Assembly (NCBI GenBank): GCA_046327715.1
Contig: JAXLXY010000002.1
Span: 62,001 to 126,000 of the forward strand
Source: JADJOM01 sp046327715
Lineage (GTDB): Bacteria; Gemmatimonadota; Gemmatimonadetes; Gemmatimonadales; GWC2-71-9
DNA: 64,000 nt
Reading direction: 5' to 3'
The notes under the pieces are model-generated. The model searched no databases, was not told where the DNA came from, and was given only the letters and a program-made list of their open reading frames with translations. The position numbers were made by a program, and so were the translations under genes. Below are positions 25,903 through 35,011 of this stretch, one piece after another (position 1 is the first letter of the stretch; every line of letters begins with the position of its first letter).

Positions 25903-26646
25903 CTACGCCGCGGGGGGGTCGGGCTCGATGCGGATCAGGATGGCGGTGATGTTGTCGAGCCCGCCGCGGCGGTTGGCCTCATTGATCAGGCGGTCCACCC
26001 ATTGCTGCGGGCCGCCCTCGCCCTTGAGGATCTGGGCCAGGTACTCGTCCTCCAGCATGCCGGTGAGGCCGTCGGAGGCGAGCAGCAGGACGTCCCCCGG
26101 CCGCAGGTGGCCGAAGTAGAGGTCGGGCACCACCTCGGCGTTGGCGCCGATGCAGCGGGTGATCACGTTGCTGTAGGGATGCACCCGCGCCTGCTCGGGG
26201 GTCAGCAGGCCGAGATCCACCTGCTCCTGGACGTAGGAGTGATCCTTGGTGATCTGCAGGAAGTGCCCGTCGCGCAGCAGGTAGGCGCGGCTGTCGCCGA
26301 CCTGGCCCAGCAGGTAGCGCTGCGGCAGGAGGATCAGCGCGGTGGTGGTGGTCCCCATGCCGCGCTTGTCGTGCTCGGTGAGCGTGCGGTCGAAGATGGC
26401 CGCGTTGGCCTCGATGATCGCGTGCCGCATCCGCTCGCCGGCCTGGTCGTCGTTGAGGCCGCGCAGGCTGCCCAGCTCCCGGGAGATGATCCGGACGGCC
26501 ATCTCGCTGGCGACCTCGCCCGCGGCGTGGCCGCCCATGCCGTCGGCCACGATGAACACCCCGCGGTCGGCGAGCATCAGGTAGTTGTCTTCGTTGCCGG
26601 AGCGAACGACACCGGTATCGGTCCGGGCAGCGCAGGAGAAACGCAC
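25903..26646 (-). CDS. PP2C-type serine/threonine protein phosphatase
   Basis: The 247-residue phosphatase has all bacterial PP2C (PrpC/Stp) motifs: RSGNEDN, VADGMGGHAAGEVAS with the metal Asp, GMGTTTTALIL, VGDSRAYLLRDG, TKDHSYVQEQ, SNVITRCIGAN, LLASDGLTGML and GLDNITAILIR. It removes phosphate from Ser/Thr on proteins and usually opposes a Hanks-type kinase. It follows the triple-FHA gene by 10 nt. No kinase gene is in the window, so its partner kinase lies elsewhere. Confidence 0.93.
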   Translation of the reverse strand: MRFSCAARTDTGVVRSGNEDNYLMLADRGVFIVADGMGGHAAGEVASEMAVRIISRELGSLRGLNDDQAGERMRHAIIEANAAIFDRTLTEHDKRGMGTTTTALILLPQRYLLGQVGDSRAYLLRDGHFLQITKDHSYVQEQVDLGLLTPEQARVHPYSNVITRCIGANAEVVPDLYFGHLRPGDVLLLASDGLTGMLEDEYLAQILKGEGGPQQWVDRLINEANRRGGLDNITAILIRIEPDPPAA

Positions 26647-26656
26647 GGCGGCTCGC

Positions 26657-28156
26657 TTACCTGGTGAGCAGAACGGCGGCGATGATGCCGAGGATGACCA
26701 CCAGGATCAGCGGCACCACCCACTTGGGCATGCCGCTGCTCGGGGGCGAGGACGACACGATCACCGGCGGCCGGCGCGCGCCCGACTGCTTGAGCCCGGG
26801 CTCCTGGGACACCGCCGCGGCGCCCGGAAGGGGCGTCGGGCGCTTCTCGGCGGCCGGGGGCGCGGCCGGGGGCGCGGCGGGCACCGGCGCGGCCGCCGGA
26901 GCGGGCGCGGGCGGTGGGGGTGGCGGCGCGGCGGCAGGCGTCGGCGCAGGCGACGACGGCTTCATGGCCCCCATCACCTTGGTCCCGGACCCGCCGCTCA
27001 TGCTGAGGTGATCGTCGGTGGGCTCGAAGAGGACCGAGATCTCGCCGAAGCGGACCACCGAGCCGGGCCCGAGGGCGGCCTCGCCGGCCACCCGCTCGCC
27101 GTCCACCCACGTCCCGTTGGTCGAGTCGTTGTCGACCAGGATCCACACACCCTCGCGCCGCTGCAGCTTGGCGTGCGAGCCGCTCACGCTGTCGTCCGGG
27201 ATCACCAGGTCGTTGTATTCCGCCCGCCCGATGTTGACCACCGGCACCCGCACCTGCATCCGCTGGCCCTTGAGCGACCCGCTGCGGATGACGAACGCCG
27301 CCATGGCGCCGCTGCCCCCCGAGGGGCGCGCCGCCGGCGCCGGGGGCGGCTTGGGGGCTGCGGGCGGCGGCTGCGGCGGCGTGACCGGCATGCCGTGCAT
27401 GGTATGGGAGAGCCGCTCGGCGGCCCCTGCGGGCGCCGGGACGATGGGCAGGGAGGGCGCCGGGACCGGCGGGGCGGCGGGCGCGGCCGGCGCGGGCTCG
27501 GGGGCGCGGTCGGCGTAGAAGCGGAACTCGTGGTCGCCGATGCGCAGCACGTCGGCCCGGGCCAGCACACGCTGGGCCTCGATCCGCTCGCCGTTGACGA
27601 AGCTGCCGTTGGTGCTGGAATCGACCAGGACGTAGCCCTGGGGCGACTGGAAGATCTCGGCGTGGCGCCGGGAGACGTCCTTGTTGGGCACCACGATATC
27701 GCACCCGGCCTCGCGACCGATCACCAGCGGCGCCGTGCCGATGGTGTACTCTCGGCCATCCGTGAGGCAGACCAGGCGGCCGCCGGTGGCGGCCGTCGGC
27801 GTCTTGGGGCCGCCGGCCTTGGCCGTCGCCGCGACCATCCGGGCCACGTCGCTCGCGCTCACGAACTGGGTGCTGCCGCTGCGGCGCGGGTCGTGGACCA
27901 GGAGCTCGTGCAGGCCCACCTGGACCTTGTCGCCGTGGAGGACCGGCGCCGGCTCGGCCCCGAGCTTCACGCCGTTGATGAGCACGTCATGGTCGCCGAC
28001 CCGGCGCACCACGACCGAGCCGTCGGCCCCGCCGACGACCACCGCATGCGCCGCGGCGACTCCCGTCAGCTTGAGACCGCAGGAAGGATCCGCGCCGATG
28101 ACCAGTTCTCCCACCGGGATGGGAGTGCGCTGCCCGCCGACTTCCAGTTCCATCAT
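26657..28156 (-). CDS. Triple FHA-domain protein with C-terminal membrane anchor
   Basis: The 499-residue protein (ATG at 28156) has three FHA domains. The first, about 1-90, is degenerate: VIGADPSCGLKL and GDHDVLINGVKL keep the fold but lack the Arg/Ser phosphothreonine pocket. The second, about 130-215, is intact: GREAGCDIVV, VSRRHAEI and STNGSFVNGERI. The third, about 305-390, has NIGRAEYNDLV, VSGSHAKL and DSTNGTWVDGERV. Long Pro/Ala linkers separate them, and the last 24 residues (MPKWVVPLILVVILGIIAAV) form a single tail-anchor helix. It should bind phosphothreonine proteins at the membrane. PP2C follows at once, consistent with one Ser/Thr signalling unit. A longer start at 28210 is possible. 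Confidence 0.85.
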   Translation of the reverse strand: MMELEVGGQRTPIPVGELVIGADPSCGLKLTGVAAAHAVVVGGADGSVVVRRVGDHDVLINGVKLGAEPAPVLHGDKVQVGLHELLVHDPRRSGSTQFVSASDVARMVAATAKAGGPKTPTAATGGRLVCLTDGREYTIGTAPLVIGREAGCDIVVPNKDVSRRHAEIFQSPQGYVLVDSSTNGSFVNGERIEAQRVLARADVLRIGDHEFRFYADRAPEPAPAAPAAPPVPAPSLPIVPAPAGAAERLSHTMHGMPVTPPQPPPAAPKPPPAPAARPSGGSGAMAAFVIRSGSLKGQRMQVRVPVVNIGRAEYNDLVIPDDSVSGSHAKLQRREGVWILVDNDSTNGTWVDGERVAGEAALGPGSVVRFGEISVLFEPTDDHLSMSGGSGTKVMGAMKPSSPAPTPAAAPPPPPPAPAPAAAPVPAAPPAAPPAAEKRPTPLPGAAAVSQEPGLKQSGARRPPVIVSSSPPSSGMPKWVVPLILVVILGIIAAVLLTR

Positions 28157-28229
28157 CAGTCCCACCCTCGCATGAACCGGAGATGGCCAAACGTACCCGA
28201 AGCCCCACAACCCCGCAAGCGATACGGGC

Positions 28230-30044
28230 TTACGCGCTCAGGGGGGGCTGGACTTCCTGCCCCTGAAGTTGCAGGCGGTACAGCCGCTCGTACAGCCCGC
28301 CCTGGGCCAGCAGGGCACGGTGCGTGCCGCGTTCACGGATCTCGCCATGGTGCATGACCAGGATCTCGTCGGCATGCAGGATCGTGCTCAGCCGGTGGGC
28401 CACCACCAGGCTGGTCCGCCCGACCATGAGCTCCGCCACCGCCCGCTGGATCTGGGCCTCCGCCTCGGCATCCACCGAGCTGGTGGCCTCGTCCAGCACC
28501 AGTATCCGGGGGTCCTGGGCCAGCGCCCGGGCAAAGGACAGCAGCTGCCGTTCGCCCACGCTCAGGCTCCGGCCCCGCTCCCCCAGGACATGGCCGTACC
28601 CTGAGGGAAGACGCTCGATGAACCGCGAGGCTCCCACCCGCTCCGCCGCCTGGCGCGCCGCCGCCGGCCCCCGCCCGCTGTCCAGCACCAGGTTGCGCTC
28701 GATGTCCCCGGTAAAGAGGAAGAGGTCCTGCTGGACGAAGCCGATCAGCCCCCGGACGGCGGCCAGGTCCAGCTCCCGGATGTCCACCCCGTCGATGGTG
28801 ATGCGCCCGCGCTCCGGATCGTAGTACCGGAGCAGCAGGCTCAGGATCGTGGTCTTCCCGGCCCCGGTGTGCCCCACCAGCGCCAGGGTCTGGCCGGGGC
28901 GCGCGGTGAAGGAGACATCGCGGAGGACCCAGCCGTCGTCCGCCCCGGGGGCGCCGGCGCGATAGCGGAACCAGACGTGCTCGAAGGCCACCTCGCCGCG
29001 GGCCGGCGCCGCCAGGGCGCGCGGCGCCTCCGGCGAGCGGACCTCCGGGGCGGTGTCCAGCAGCTGGAAGATCCGCTCCGACGACGCCATCGCGCTCTGC
29101 AACAGGTTGTACTTCTCCGAGAGGTCCTGCAGCGGCTGGAAGAACCGCCGGGTCAGCTGGATGAACGCCGCGAGCACCCCGACGGTCAGCGTGCCCCCCA
29201 GCACCCGCAGCCCGCCGTACCACAGCAGCAGCGCCAGTGCCACGCTGGTGAGGAACTCCACCACCGGGAAGAAGATGGCGTAGACGGTGATGGACCGCAT
29301 GTGTGCCTGCAGGTGTTCCCGGTTCACGGTGGCGAACGCGGCGGCCTCCGCCTCCTCCCGCCCGAACAGCTGCACCACCCGGAGGCCCGAGAGGTGCTCC
29401 TGCAGGAAGGCGTTGAGCCGCGCCACCCGGGTCCGGATGTCCCGGAAGCTCGACCGGACGTGCCGCCGGAAGGTCACCGCCGCGAGGTACATCACCGGCA
29501 TCACCGCGAACGCCACCAGCGCCAGCCGCCAGTCGGTCAGCAGCATCATGCCCGTGATGGCGGCCAGCGTGAACACGTCCCCGAACACGGTGACCACGCC
29601 GGACGAGAACAGTTCATTGAGGGTTTCGACGTCCGACGTGACCCGGGTCATGAGGCGGCCCACCGGGTGCCGGTCGAAGTAGGACACCGACAGCCGCTGC
29701 AGGTGACTGAAGACCTGGAGCCGGAGGTCGGCCATCACCCGCTGCCCCATCCACGCGGTGAGGTAGGCCTGGGCGTAGTCGAGGACGAACTCGAGCACCA
29801 GCGCCCCGAGGAAGAGCACCGCCAGGGTCCGCAGCAGGGCGTGGTCCCGCGCGGGCACCGCCACGTCGAGGGCCCGCTGGGTGAGCAGGGGCCCCACCAG
29901 CGTGAGCCCGGCGGTCGCGAGGAGCAGCAGCACCGCGAGCAGCGCCAGCCAGCGATACGGTGCGATGTACCGGAGCAGCCGCCGCATCAGGGCGGCGTCG
30001 TAGCGGCGTTCGTCGGGCTCGGCGTGGGGATCGGCGTCGGCCAT
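28230..30044 (-). CDS. ABC transporter, fused permease/ATPase (MsbA/LmrA-like exporter)
   Basis: The 604-residue half-transporter has six TM helices in residues 30-330 and an ATPase domain after 350. Seen are DFAVMPVMYLA-type helices, Walker A GHTGAGKTTI, Q-loop GFVQQDLFLFTG, signature LSVGERQLLSFARAL (family usually LSGGQ), Walker B RILVLDEATSSVD and H-loop VVAHRLST. It should work as a dimer that exports a lipid or hydrophobic compound. Its start lies 4 nt after the end of the flippase-like gene, so the two are probably cotranscribed. The FHA gene follows after 73 nt. Confidence 0.87.
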   Translation of the reverse strand: MADADPHAEPDERRYDAALMRRLLRYIAPYRWLALLAVLLLLATAGLTLVGPLLTQRALDVAVPARDHALLRTLAVLFLGALVLEFVLDYAQAYLTAWMGQRVMADLRLQVFSHLQRLSVSYFDRHPVGRLMTRVTSDVETLNELFSSGVVTVFGDVFTLAAITGMMLLTDWRLALVAFAVMPVMYLAAVTFRRHVRSSFRDIRTRVARLNAFLQEHLSGLRVVQLFGREEAEAAAFATVNREHLQAHMRSITVYAIFFPVVEFLTSVALALLLWYGGLRVLGGTLTVGVLAAFIQLTRRFFQPLQDLSEKYNLLQSAMASSERIFQLLDTAPEVRSPEAPRALAAPARGEVAFEHVWFRYRAGAPGADDGWVLRDVSFTARPGQTLALVGHTGAGKTTILSLLLRYYDPERGRITIDGVDIRELDLAAVRGLIGFVQQDLFLFTGDIERNLVLDSGRGPAAARQAAERVGASRFIERLPSGYGHVLGERGRSLSVGERQLLSFARALAQDPRILVLDEATSSVDAEAEAQIQRAVAELMVGRTSLVVAHRLSTILHADEILVMHHGEIRERGTHRALLAQGGLYERLYRLQLQGQEVQPPLSA

Positions 30045-30048
30045 GGGC

Positions 30049-31146
30049 TCAGCGGGCCGGGGCCGCCTCGGGGGCCGTCTCGTCCTCGTCGATGCCCCGG
30101 CCCGCCTTGAAGCGGCCGTGCACCCACCGGGAGAAGACCACGAACCCGAAGGCCAGCGTGAAGTACGACAGGATGGCGCGCCAGATGAGGGTATACAGCG
30201 GCGACAGCTCCTTCGGGATGTAGGCCGACGACATCACGGCGCTGGAGAGCAGCTCCGCGATCCCGGAGGCGCCGGGCGTGGGCGCGAAGTAGAGCAGGAA
30301 GGTGATCAGGGTCTGCACCAGCAGGACATCGACGAAGTGCGCTTCGATGCCGACCGCCCGGAGCGCCACGTAGCCGGCCAGCAGCTTGTTGGCGTGGGAG
30401 GGCCCCGAGAGGATCGTCGCCCACAGGAGCGCGAGCCAGCCCCGCGGGCTGTTGAAGGCGAGGACGCTCTGGTGCGCCTCGTCGATGCTCCGGCGCAGCC
30501 CCTCGATCCGGTCGGCCACCCGCTGGCTCCGGCGGGAGAGCCGGGTGGCCACCCGGTGCAGGCCCGCGCGGGCCAGGCCGGGGAAGACGATCACCGCGAT
30601 GAGCACCACGCCGATGCCCACGAACAGCCCGAGGCTGCCGAGGAACAGGTCGTAGAGCGTGAGGCCGAGGACGTCGCCGTGGTTGCCGAGCGAGCGGCCG
30701 GCGCCGAGGACGATGGCGAGGGGACCGGCGAGGGCGAAGAACAGCACCGTGGCGATGAACGACATGAGCGTCGTCGTCACGGCCAGCGGCAGCGGGATGC
30801 CGGCGCGCCGCATGGCGTAGATGGTCATCGGACCGGCGCCGGAGTTGAACGGGGTCAGGTAGGCCGCCCACGCGCCCATCCCGCCGCTCAGGATCATCCC
30901 CCCCATCGGGGGGTTGGGGTGCACCAGGCGCACCAGCACCCAGTTGCGCAGGCCCCCGCCGAACCAGTCCATCGAGGCCAGGCCCAGCCCCACCAGGATC
31001 CAGCCCCAGTGAATGTGGCCCAGCGCCTGGACGAACGCCTGGAGGTTGTTCCCATAGAGGAGAACCCCGGCGTAGCCCAGGACGGAGATGCCGATGAAGA
31101 TGAGGAACCCGCGGAACAGGAGCCGCGGGCTGAGCACGGATGCCAT
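30049..31146 (-). CDS. Flippase-like integral membrane protein (LPG synthase TM/UPF0104 family)
   Basis: The 365-residue protein has about eight hydrophobic helices and the family hallmark region GGMGAWAAYLTPFNSGAGPM plus LLYFAPTPGASGIAE. The family covers the membrane half of lysylphosphatidylglycerol synthase and AglD/UPF0104 proteins; lacking the C-terminal aminoacyl-transferase domain, this one is not a full MprF. A role in lipid or glycolipid handling is likely, and pairing with the ABC exporter 4 nt downstream supports it. TAGATT lies 9 nt before the ATG on the minus strand. Confidence 0.78.
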   Translation of the reverse strand: MASVLSPRLLFRGFLIFIGISVLGYAGVLLYGNNLQAFVQALGHIHWGWILVGLGLASMDWFGGGLRNWVLVRLVHPNPPMGGMILSGGMGAWAAYLTPFNSGAGPMTIYAMRRAGIPLPLAVTTTLMSFIATVLFFALAGPLAIVLGAGRSLGNHGDVLGLTLYDLFLGSLGLFVGIGVVLIAVIVFPGLARAGLHRVATRLSRRSQRVADRIEGLRRSIDEAHQSVLAFNSPRGWLALLWATILSGPSHANKLLAGYVALRAVGIEAHFVDVLLVQTLITFLLYFAPTPGASGIAELLSSAVMSSAYIPKELSPLYTLIWRAILSYFTLAFGFVVFSRWVHGRFKAGRGIDEDETAPEAAPAR

Positions 31147-31155
31147 GTCTCGGTG

Positions 31156-31161
31156 AATCTA
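31156..31161 (-). promoter_or_regulatory. Candidate leaderless -10 element of the flippase/ABC operon
   Basis: On the minus strand TAGATT stands 9 nt before the ATG at 31146. It shares a 107-nt divergent region with the uvrA box at 31239-31244. Confidence 0.4.
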
Positions 31162-31238
31162 ATGCCCCCGACGGGAGGGCAGTACCGAGCGCCCCGCCGG
31201 CGCCGGCGCCGGGCCTGTGTAGTCCGTCGCCCCGCTCT

Positions 31239-31244
31239 TACCTT
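31239..31244 (+). promoter_or_regulatory. Candidate leaderless -10 element of uvrA
   Basis: TACCTT ends 9 nt before the ATG at 31254 and no Shine-Dalgarno is present. It supports this ATG over the upstream in-frame ATG at 31140, which would lie inside the divergent gene. No LexA-type operator was recognised. Confidence 0.5.
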
Positions 31245-31253
31245 TCTCTGGCT

Positions 31254-34070
31254 ATGTCCCAGTCGGTCCTGCGGATCGTCAATGCCCGGCAGCACAACCT
31301 CCGGGGAGTGACGGTCGACCTCCCGCGCCGCGCCCTGATCGTCATCACCGGCCCCTCGGGCTCGGGGAAGAGTTCCCTGGCGTTCGATACCCTCTACGCG
31401 GAGGGGCAGCGCCGTTACATCGAGTCGCTCAGCACCTACGCCAAGCAGTTCCTGGAGCGGATGCCCAAGCCGCTGGTGGACCGGCTCGAGGGCCTGGCCC
31501 CTGCGGTCGCCATCGAGCAGCGCAATCCCGCCGTCTCCAGCCGCTCCACCGTCGGCACCGCCACCGAGGTCTACGACTACCTCCGCCTGCTGTTCGCGCG
31601 GGTCGGGCGGCAGCAGTGCCGCGCCTGTGGCGCCCCCGTCCGGAAGGACACCCCGCAATCCGCCGCCGCGGAGCTGTGGGGCCTCGCGGGCGCCCGGCGC
31701 CTGCAGGTGACCTTCCCGCTCCCGGCCGCGGCGCGCCAGAGCCACGCCGCCATCGTGGAGAACCTCGGCGCGCTCGGGTTCGTGCGGGTGCTCGCCGACG
31801 GCGCGCCGCACCACCTGGAGGAGCTGCCCGCGGGCCTCGACCTCGCCGCGACCGGCGAGCTCCTGGTGGTCGTGGACCGGCTCGCCCTCGAGCCCGATGA
31901 CCGGCGCGCCCCGGAGCCCCCCAGCCGCGTCATGGAAGCCCTCGGCACCGCGTTCCAGGAGGGCGAGGGAATCGCCATCGTGCTGCACGACGACGGACGG
32001 CTGCGCTTCACGGAGCGACCGGCCTGCAGCCGCTGCGACACCCCGGCCGCCAGCGTCACGCCGGCGCTCTTCTCCTTCAATAACCCCCGGGGGGCATGCC
32101 AGGGCTGCAACGGCTTCGGCGCGGTGCTCGAGTACGACGAGTCGCTGATCGTCCCCGACCCCGCCCGGAGCCTGGCCGCCGGCGCGCTCGACCCCTGGAC
32201 CAAGCCGCGCTACGAGACCCGCCGCCGCATGCTCGCCACCGCGGCCCGGAGCCTCGGCGTCTCCACCGACACCCCGTGGCGGGACCTCCCCGCCAAGGCG
32301 CGGCGCGAGCTGCTGCACGGCAAGGTCGGGCGCTACCTCGGCATCTTCCCGTTCCTTAAGGGACTCGAGGAAAAGCGCTACAAGCAGTACATCCGCGTCT
32401 TCCTGCGGCAGTACCAGCTGGCCCGGACCTGTCCCGCCTGCGGGGGCGGCCGCCTCAACCCCGACGCGCTGGCCGTCCGGGTGGGGGCCGAGCCGATCGC
32501 CGCCGTCGCGGCGCGCTCGGTCGATGACCTCGCGGGCTGGCTCGCGGGCCTCGACCTGACCGCCTGGGAGCGGCAGGTGGGCCAGCTCATCCTCGACGAG
32601 CTGGGACGGCGGGTCACCTTCCTCACGGACGTGGGGCTTGGGTACCTCACGCTCGACCGGCTCACCCGCACCCTCTCCGGCGGCGAGGCACAGCGGATCG
32701 CGCTGGCCAACGCGCTGGGCTCCAACCTCGTGGACGCGCTGTACGTCCTCGACGAGCCGAGCATCGGGCTGCACCCGCGCGACATCGACCGCCTGCTCCG
32801 GCTGCTGGGGCGCCTCCGCGACCAGGGCAACACCGTGATCGTGGTCGAGCACGACCCCGCCGCCATGCGCCAGGCCGACTTCATGCTCGAGCTCGGCCCC
32901 GGCGCCGGCGAGCACGGGGGCCAGGTGGTCTACGCCGGCCCGATGCATGACGGCATCCCCTCGCTCACCGGGGACTACCTCTCCGGCAAGAAGCGCATCG
33001 GTGTCCCGAGCGCGCGCCGGGCCCTCGGCCCCTGGCTCCGCATCGAGGGCGCCTCGCTGCACAACCTGCACGACGTATCGGCCCGGATTCCCCTTGGCGC
33101 GCTCACGGCGGTCACCGGCGTCTCGGGCTCGGGCAAGAGCACCCTGGTGCACGACATCCTCTACCGCCAGCTCGAGACCCGCCTGCGGGGCGAGCACTCC
33201 GCCAAGGAGCACCTCGGCGAGGCGGTCGGGAGCGCGCGGGCCCTCAAGGGAGCGGAGCATCTCGAGGACGTGCTGCTGATCGACCAGTCGCCGATCGGCC
33301 GCACCCCGCGGTCCAACCCGGTCACCTACATCAAGGCCTTCGACGAGATCCGCGAGCTCTTCGCCGCCCAGCCCGAGGCGCGCCGCCGCCGGCTCGGGGC
33401 GTCCGCCTTCTCGTTCAACCTGGCGGGTGGGCGGTGCGAGACCTGCGAGGGCGCGGGCGCGGTGCTGGTCGAGATGGTCTTCATGGCCGACGTGTACGTG
33501 CCCTGCGAGGCCTGCGGCGGGAGCCGCTACAAGCGCGAGGTCCTCGACGTCAGGATCCAGGGCCAGTCGATCGCGGACGTGCTCACCTACACCGTCGACG
33601 AGGCGATCCGCCGCTTCCGGCACCAGGCCAGGCTCGGGCAGGCCCTGTGGCACCTGCAGCAGGTGGGGCTCGGCTACCTGCGCCTCGGGCAGCCGGCGAC
33701 GACCCTCTCGGGGGGGGAGGCGCAGCGGCTCAAGATCGCGCGGGAGCTCGCCGCCTCGGGTCGGCGCTCGGGCCGCAAGCTCTACCTGCTCGACGAGCCG
33801 ACCACCGGCCTGCACCTCGACGACGTGCGGGTGCTGATCCAGGTGCTCGACCGGCTGGTGGACCAGGGACACACCGTGGTGGTCATCGAGCACCACCTCG
33901 ACGTCATCAAGCGGGCCGACTGGATCATCGACATGGGACCCGAGGCGGGCCCCGGGGGCGGCACGGTGGTCGCGGAGGGGACCCCGGAGCAGGTGGCCGC
34001 CGTGGCCGCCTCACACACCGGGCGCTACCTGCGCGAGGTGCTGGCCGACCCGGTGCCCGTCGGCGCATGA
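31254..34070 (+). CDS. uvrA: Excinuclease ABC subunit A (UvrA), possibly a second copy
   Basis: The 938-residue protein has the full UvrA plan with two ABC ATPase halves. First Walker A is GPSGSGKSS (33-41) with LAFDTLYAEGQRRYIESLS. The first zinc knuckle is CRACGAPV, the insertion ends with CSRCDTPAA and FSFNNPRGACQGCNGFG, and CPACGGGRLNPDAL follows. The first signature is LSGGEAQRIALANALGS. The second half has GVSGSGKSTLVHDILYRQLE, CETCEGAGAV, CEACGGSRYKREVLDV and LSGGEAQRLKIARELA. It scans DNA for bulky damage with UvrB. The sequence is somewhat divergent (GPSGSGKS for GLSGSGKS), as in paralogues carried by many soil bacteria. Confidence 0.93.
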   Translation: MSQSVLRIVNARQHNLRGVTVDLPRRALIVITGPSGSGKSSLAFDTLYAEGQRRYIESLSTYAKQFLERMPKPLVDRLEGLAPAVAIEQRNPAVSSRSTVGTATEVYDYLRLLFARVGRQQCRACGAPVRKDTPQSAAAELWGLAGARRLQVTFPLPAAARQSHAAIVENLGALGFVRVLADGAPHHLEELPAGLDLAATGELLVVVDRLALEPDDRRAPEPPSRVMEALGTAFQEGEGIAIVLHDDGRLRFTERPACSRCDTPAASVTPALFSFNNPRGACQGCNGFGAVLEYDESLIVPDPARSLAAGALDPWTKPRYETRRRMLATAARSLGVSTDTPWRDLPAKARRELLHGKVGRYLGIFPFLKGLEEKRYKQYIRVFLRQYQLARTCPACGGGRLNPDALAVRVGAEPIAAVAARSVDDLAGWLAGLDLTAWERQVGQLILDELGRRVTFLTDVGLGYLTLDRLTRTLSGGEAQRIALANALGSNLVDALYVLDEPSIGLHPRDIDRLLRLLGRLRDQGNTVIVVEHDPAAMRQADFMLELGPGAGEHGGQVVYAGPMHDGIPSLTGDYLSGKKRIGVPSARRALGPWLRIEGASLHNLHDVSARIPLGALTAVTGVSGSGKSTLVHDILYRQLETRLRGEHSAKEHLGEAVGSARALKGAEHLEDVLLIDQSPIGRTPRSNPVTYIKAFDEIRELFAAQPEARRRRLGASAFSFNLAGGRCETCEGAGAVLVEMVFMADVYVPCEACGGSRYKREVLDVRIQGQSIADVLTYTVDEAIRRFRHQARLGQALWHLQQVGLGYLRLGQPATTLSGGEAQRLKIARELAASGRRSGRKLYLLDEPTTGLHLDDVRVLIQVLDRLVDQGHTVVVIEHHLDVIKRADWIIDMGPEAGPGGGTVVAEGTPEQVAAVAASHTGRYLREVLADPVPVGA

Positions 34071-34924
34071 CCCGCCGCCAGGCGGTGCTCGCGCTGTGGG
34101 CCACCTGCCTGATCTGGGGCGCCGCCTTCCCGCTGGTCAAGCTGGCGCTCCGCGACGCCACCCCGATGGCGTTCACCGCCGCCCGCTTCCTGCTGGCCAC
34201 GCTGCTCCTCGCCCCCGCGCTCCGCGGCGTGACCCGCGAGGAATGGCGCGCGGGCGGCGTGCTCGGGCTGCTGCTCGCCCTCGGCTTTGCCACCCAGACC
34301 ATCGGGCTGCAGTGGACCACCCCCAGCCGCTCGGGGTTCCTCACTTCCCTCTATATCCCGTTCACCCCGCTGGTGGTGCTGGTGGCCTACCGCACCCTCC
34401 CCGAACGCGTCGCGACCGCCGGGCTCGTGCTCGCGGTCGCGGGGCTCGTGCTGCTCACCCGCCCCGGCGACCTCGCCACCGGGTTCAACCGCGGCGACCT
34501 GCTCAGCGTGGCCTGCGCCCTCTGCTTTGCGCTGCACATGGTGGTGACCGGTCACTACGCCACCCGGCACCGGGTGGAACGCCTCATGATGGCACAGATC
34601 GTGGTCGCCGGCCTGTGCACCACGATCACCACCCCGCTCCTCGAGCGCCCCGCGTTCCACTGGACCCCGCTCCTGGTGGCCCTCATCCTCTATGAGGCGG
34701 TCTTCGCCAGCGTCGTCGCCATCCGGCTGCAGCTGGCCGCCCAACGGGTCGTCGCCCCCACCTACGCCGCCCTGGTCTACACCCTCGAGCCGGTCGTCGC
34801 GGCCGTGGCCAGCCTGCTCCTCACCGGCGACCGGTTGAGCCCCGTCCAGTGGCTCGGCGGCGCCTGCATCGTCACCGGGAGCCTGCTCCCCGAGATCCGT
34901 CGCCGCACCTTTACCCGATCTTGA
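34067..34924 (+). CDS. EamA/DMT family transporter, coupled to uvrA
   Basis: The 285-residue protein has ten predicted helices in two EamA repeats, seen as LALWATCLIWGAAFPLVKLA at the start and ALVYTLEPVVAAVASLLLTGD near the end. It exports or imports a small metabolite through the inner membrane. The ATG overlaps the stop of uvrA by 4 nt, so it is translated from the same message. A link between the two functions is not obvious. It belongs to a different subgroup from the EamA protein at 2949. Confidence 0.85.
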   Translation: MTRRQAVLALWATCLIWGAAFPLVKLALRDATPMAFTAARFLLATLLLAPALRGVTREEWRAGGVLGLLLALGFATQTIGLQWTTPSRSGFLTSLYIPFTPLVVLVAYRTLPERVATAGLVLAVAGLVLLTRPGDLATGFNRGDLLSVACALCFALHMVVTGHYATRHRVERLMMAQIVVAGLCTTITTPLLERPAFHWTPLLVALILYEAVFASVVAIRLQLAAQRVVAPTYAALVYTLEPVVAAVASLLLTGDRLSPVQWLGGACIVTGSLLPEIRRRTFTRS

Positions 34925-35011
34925 CCCCCGGCAGGCTGCCGGGTGACGTCGCACGGCGATCCTCCGCTCCGGATCGCCCGCTCGCCACCGTCACCCGCTC
35001 TCCGAGGAACC

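Noticed and set aside
30894..33896. 1000-codon open frame antisense to uvrA
   Set aside because: It is rich in Gly, Arg, Ala and Pro without motifs, and uvrA on the other strand has all family motifs. Long antisense frames are common in GC-rich DNA.
34926..34942. Terminator after the second EamA gene
   Set aside because: CCCGGCA-GGC-TGCCGGG is only 7 bp with no T-run; too weak to call.
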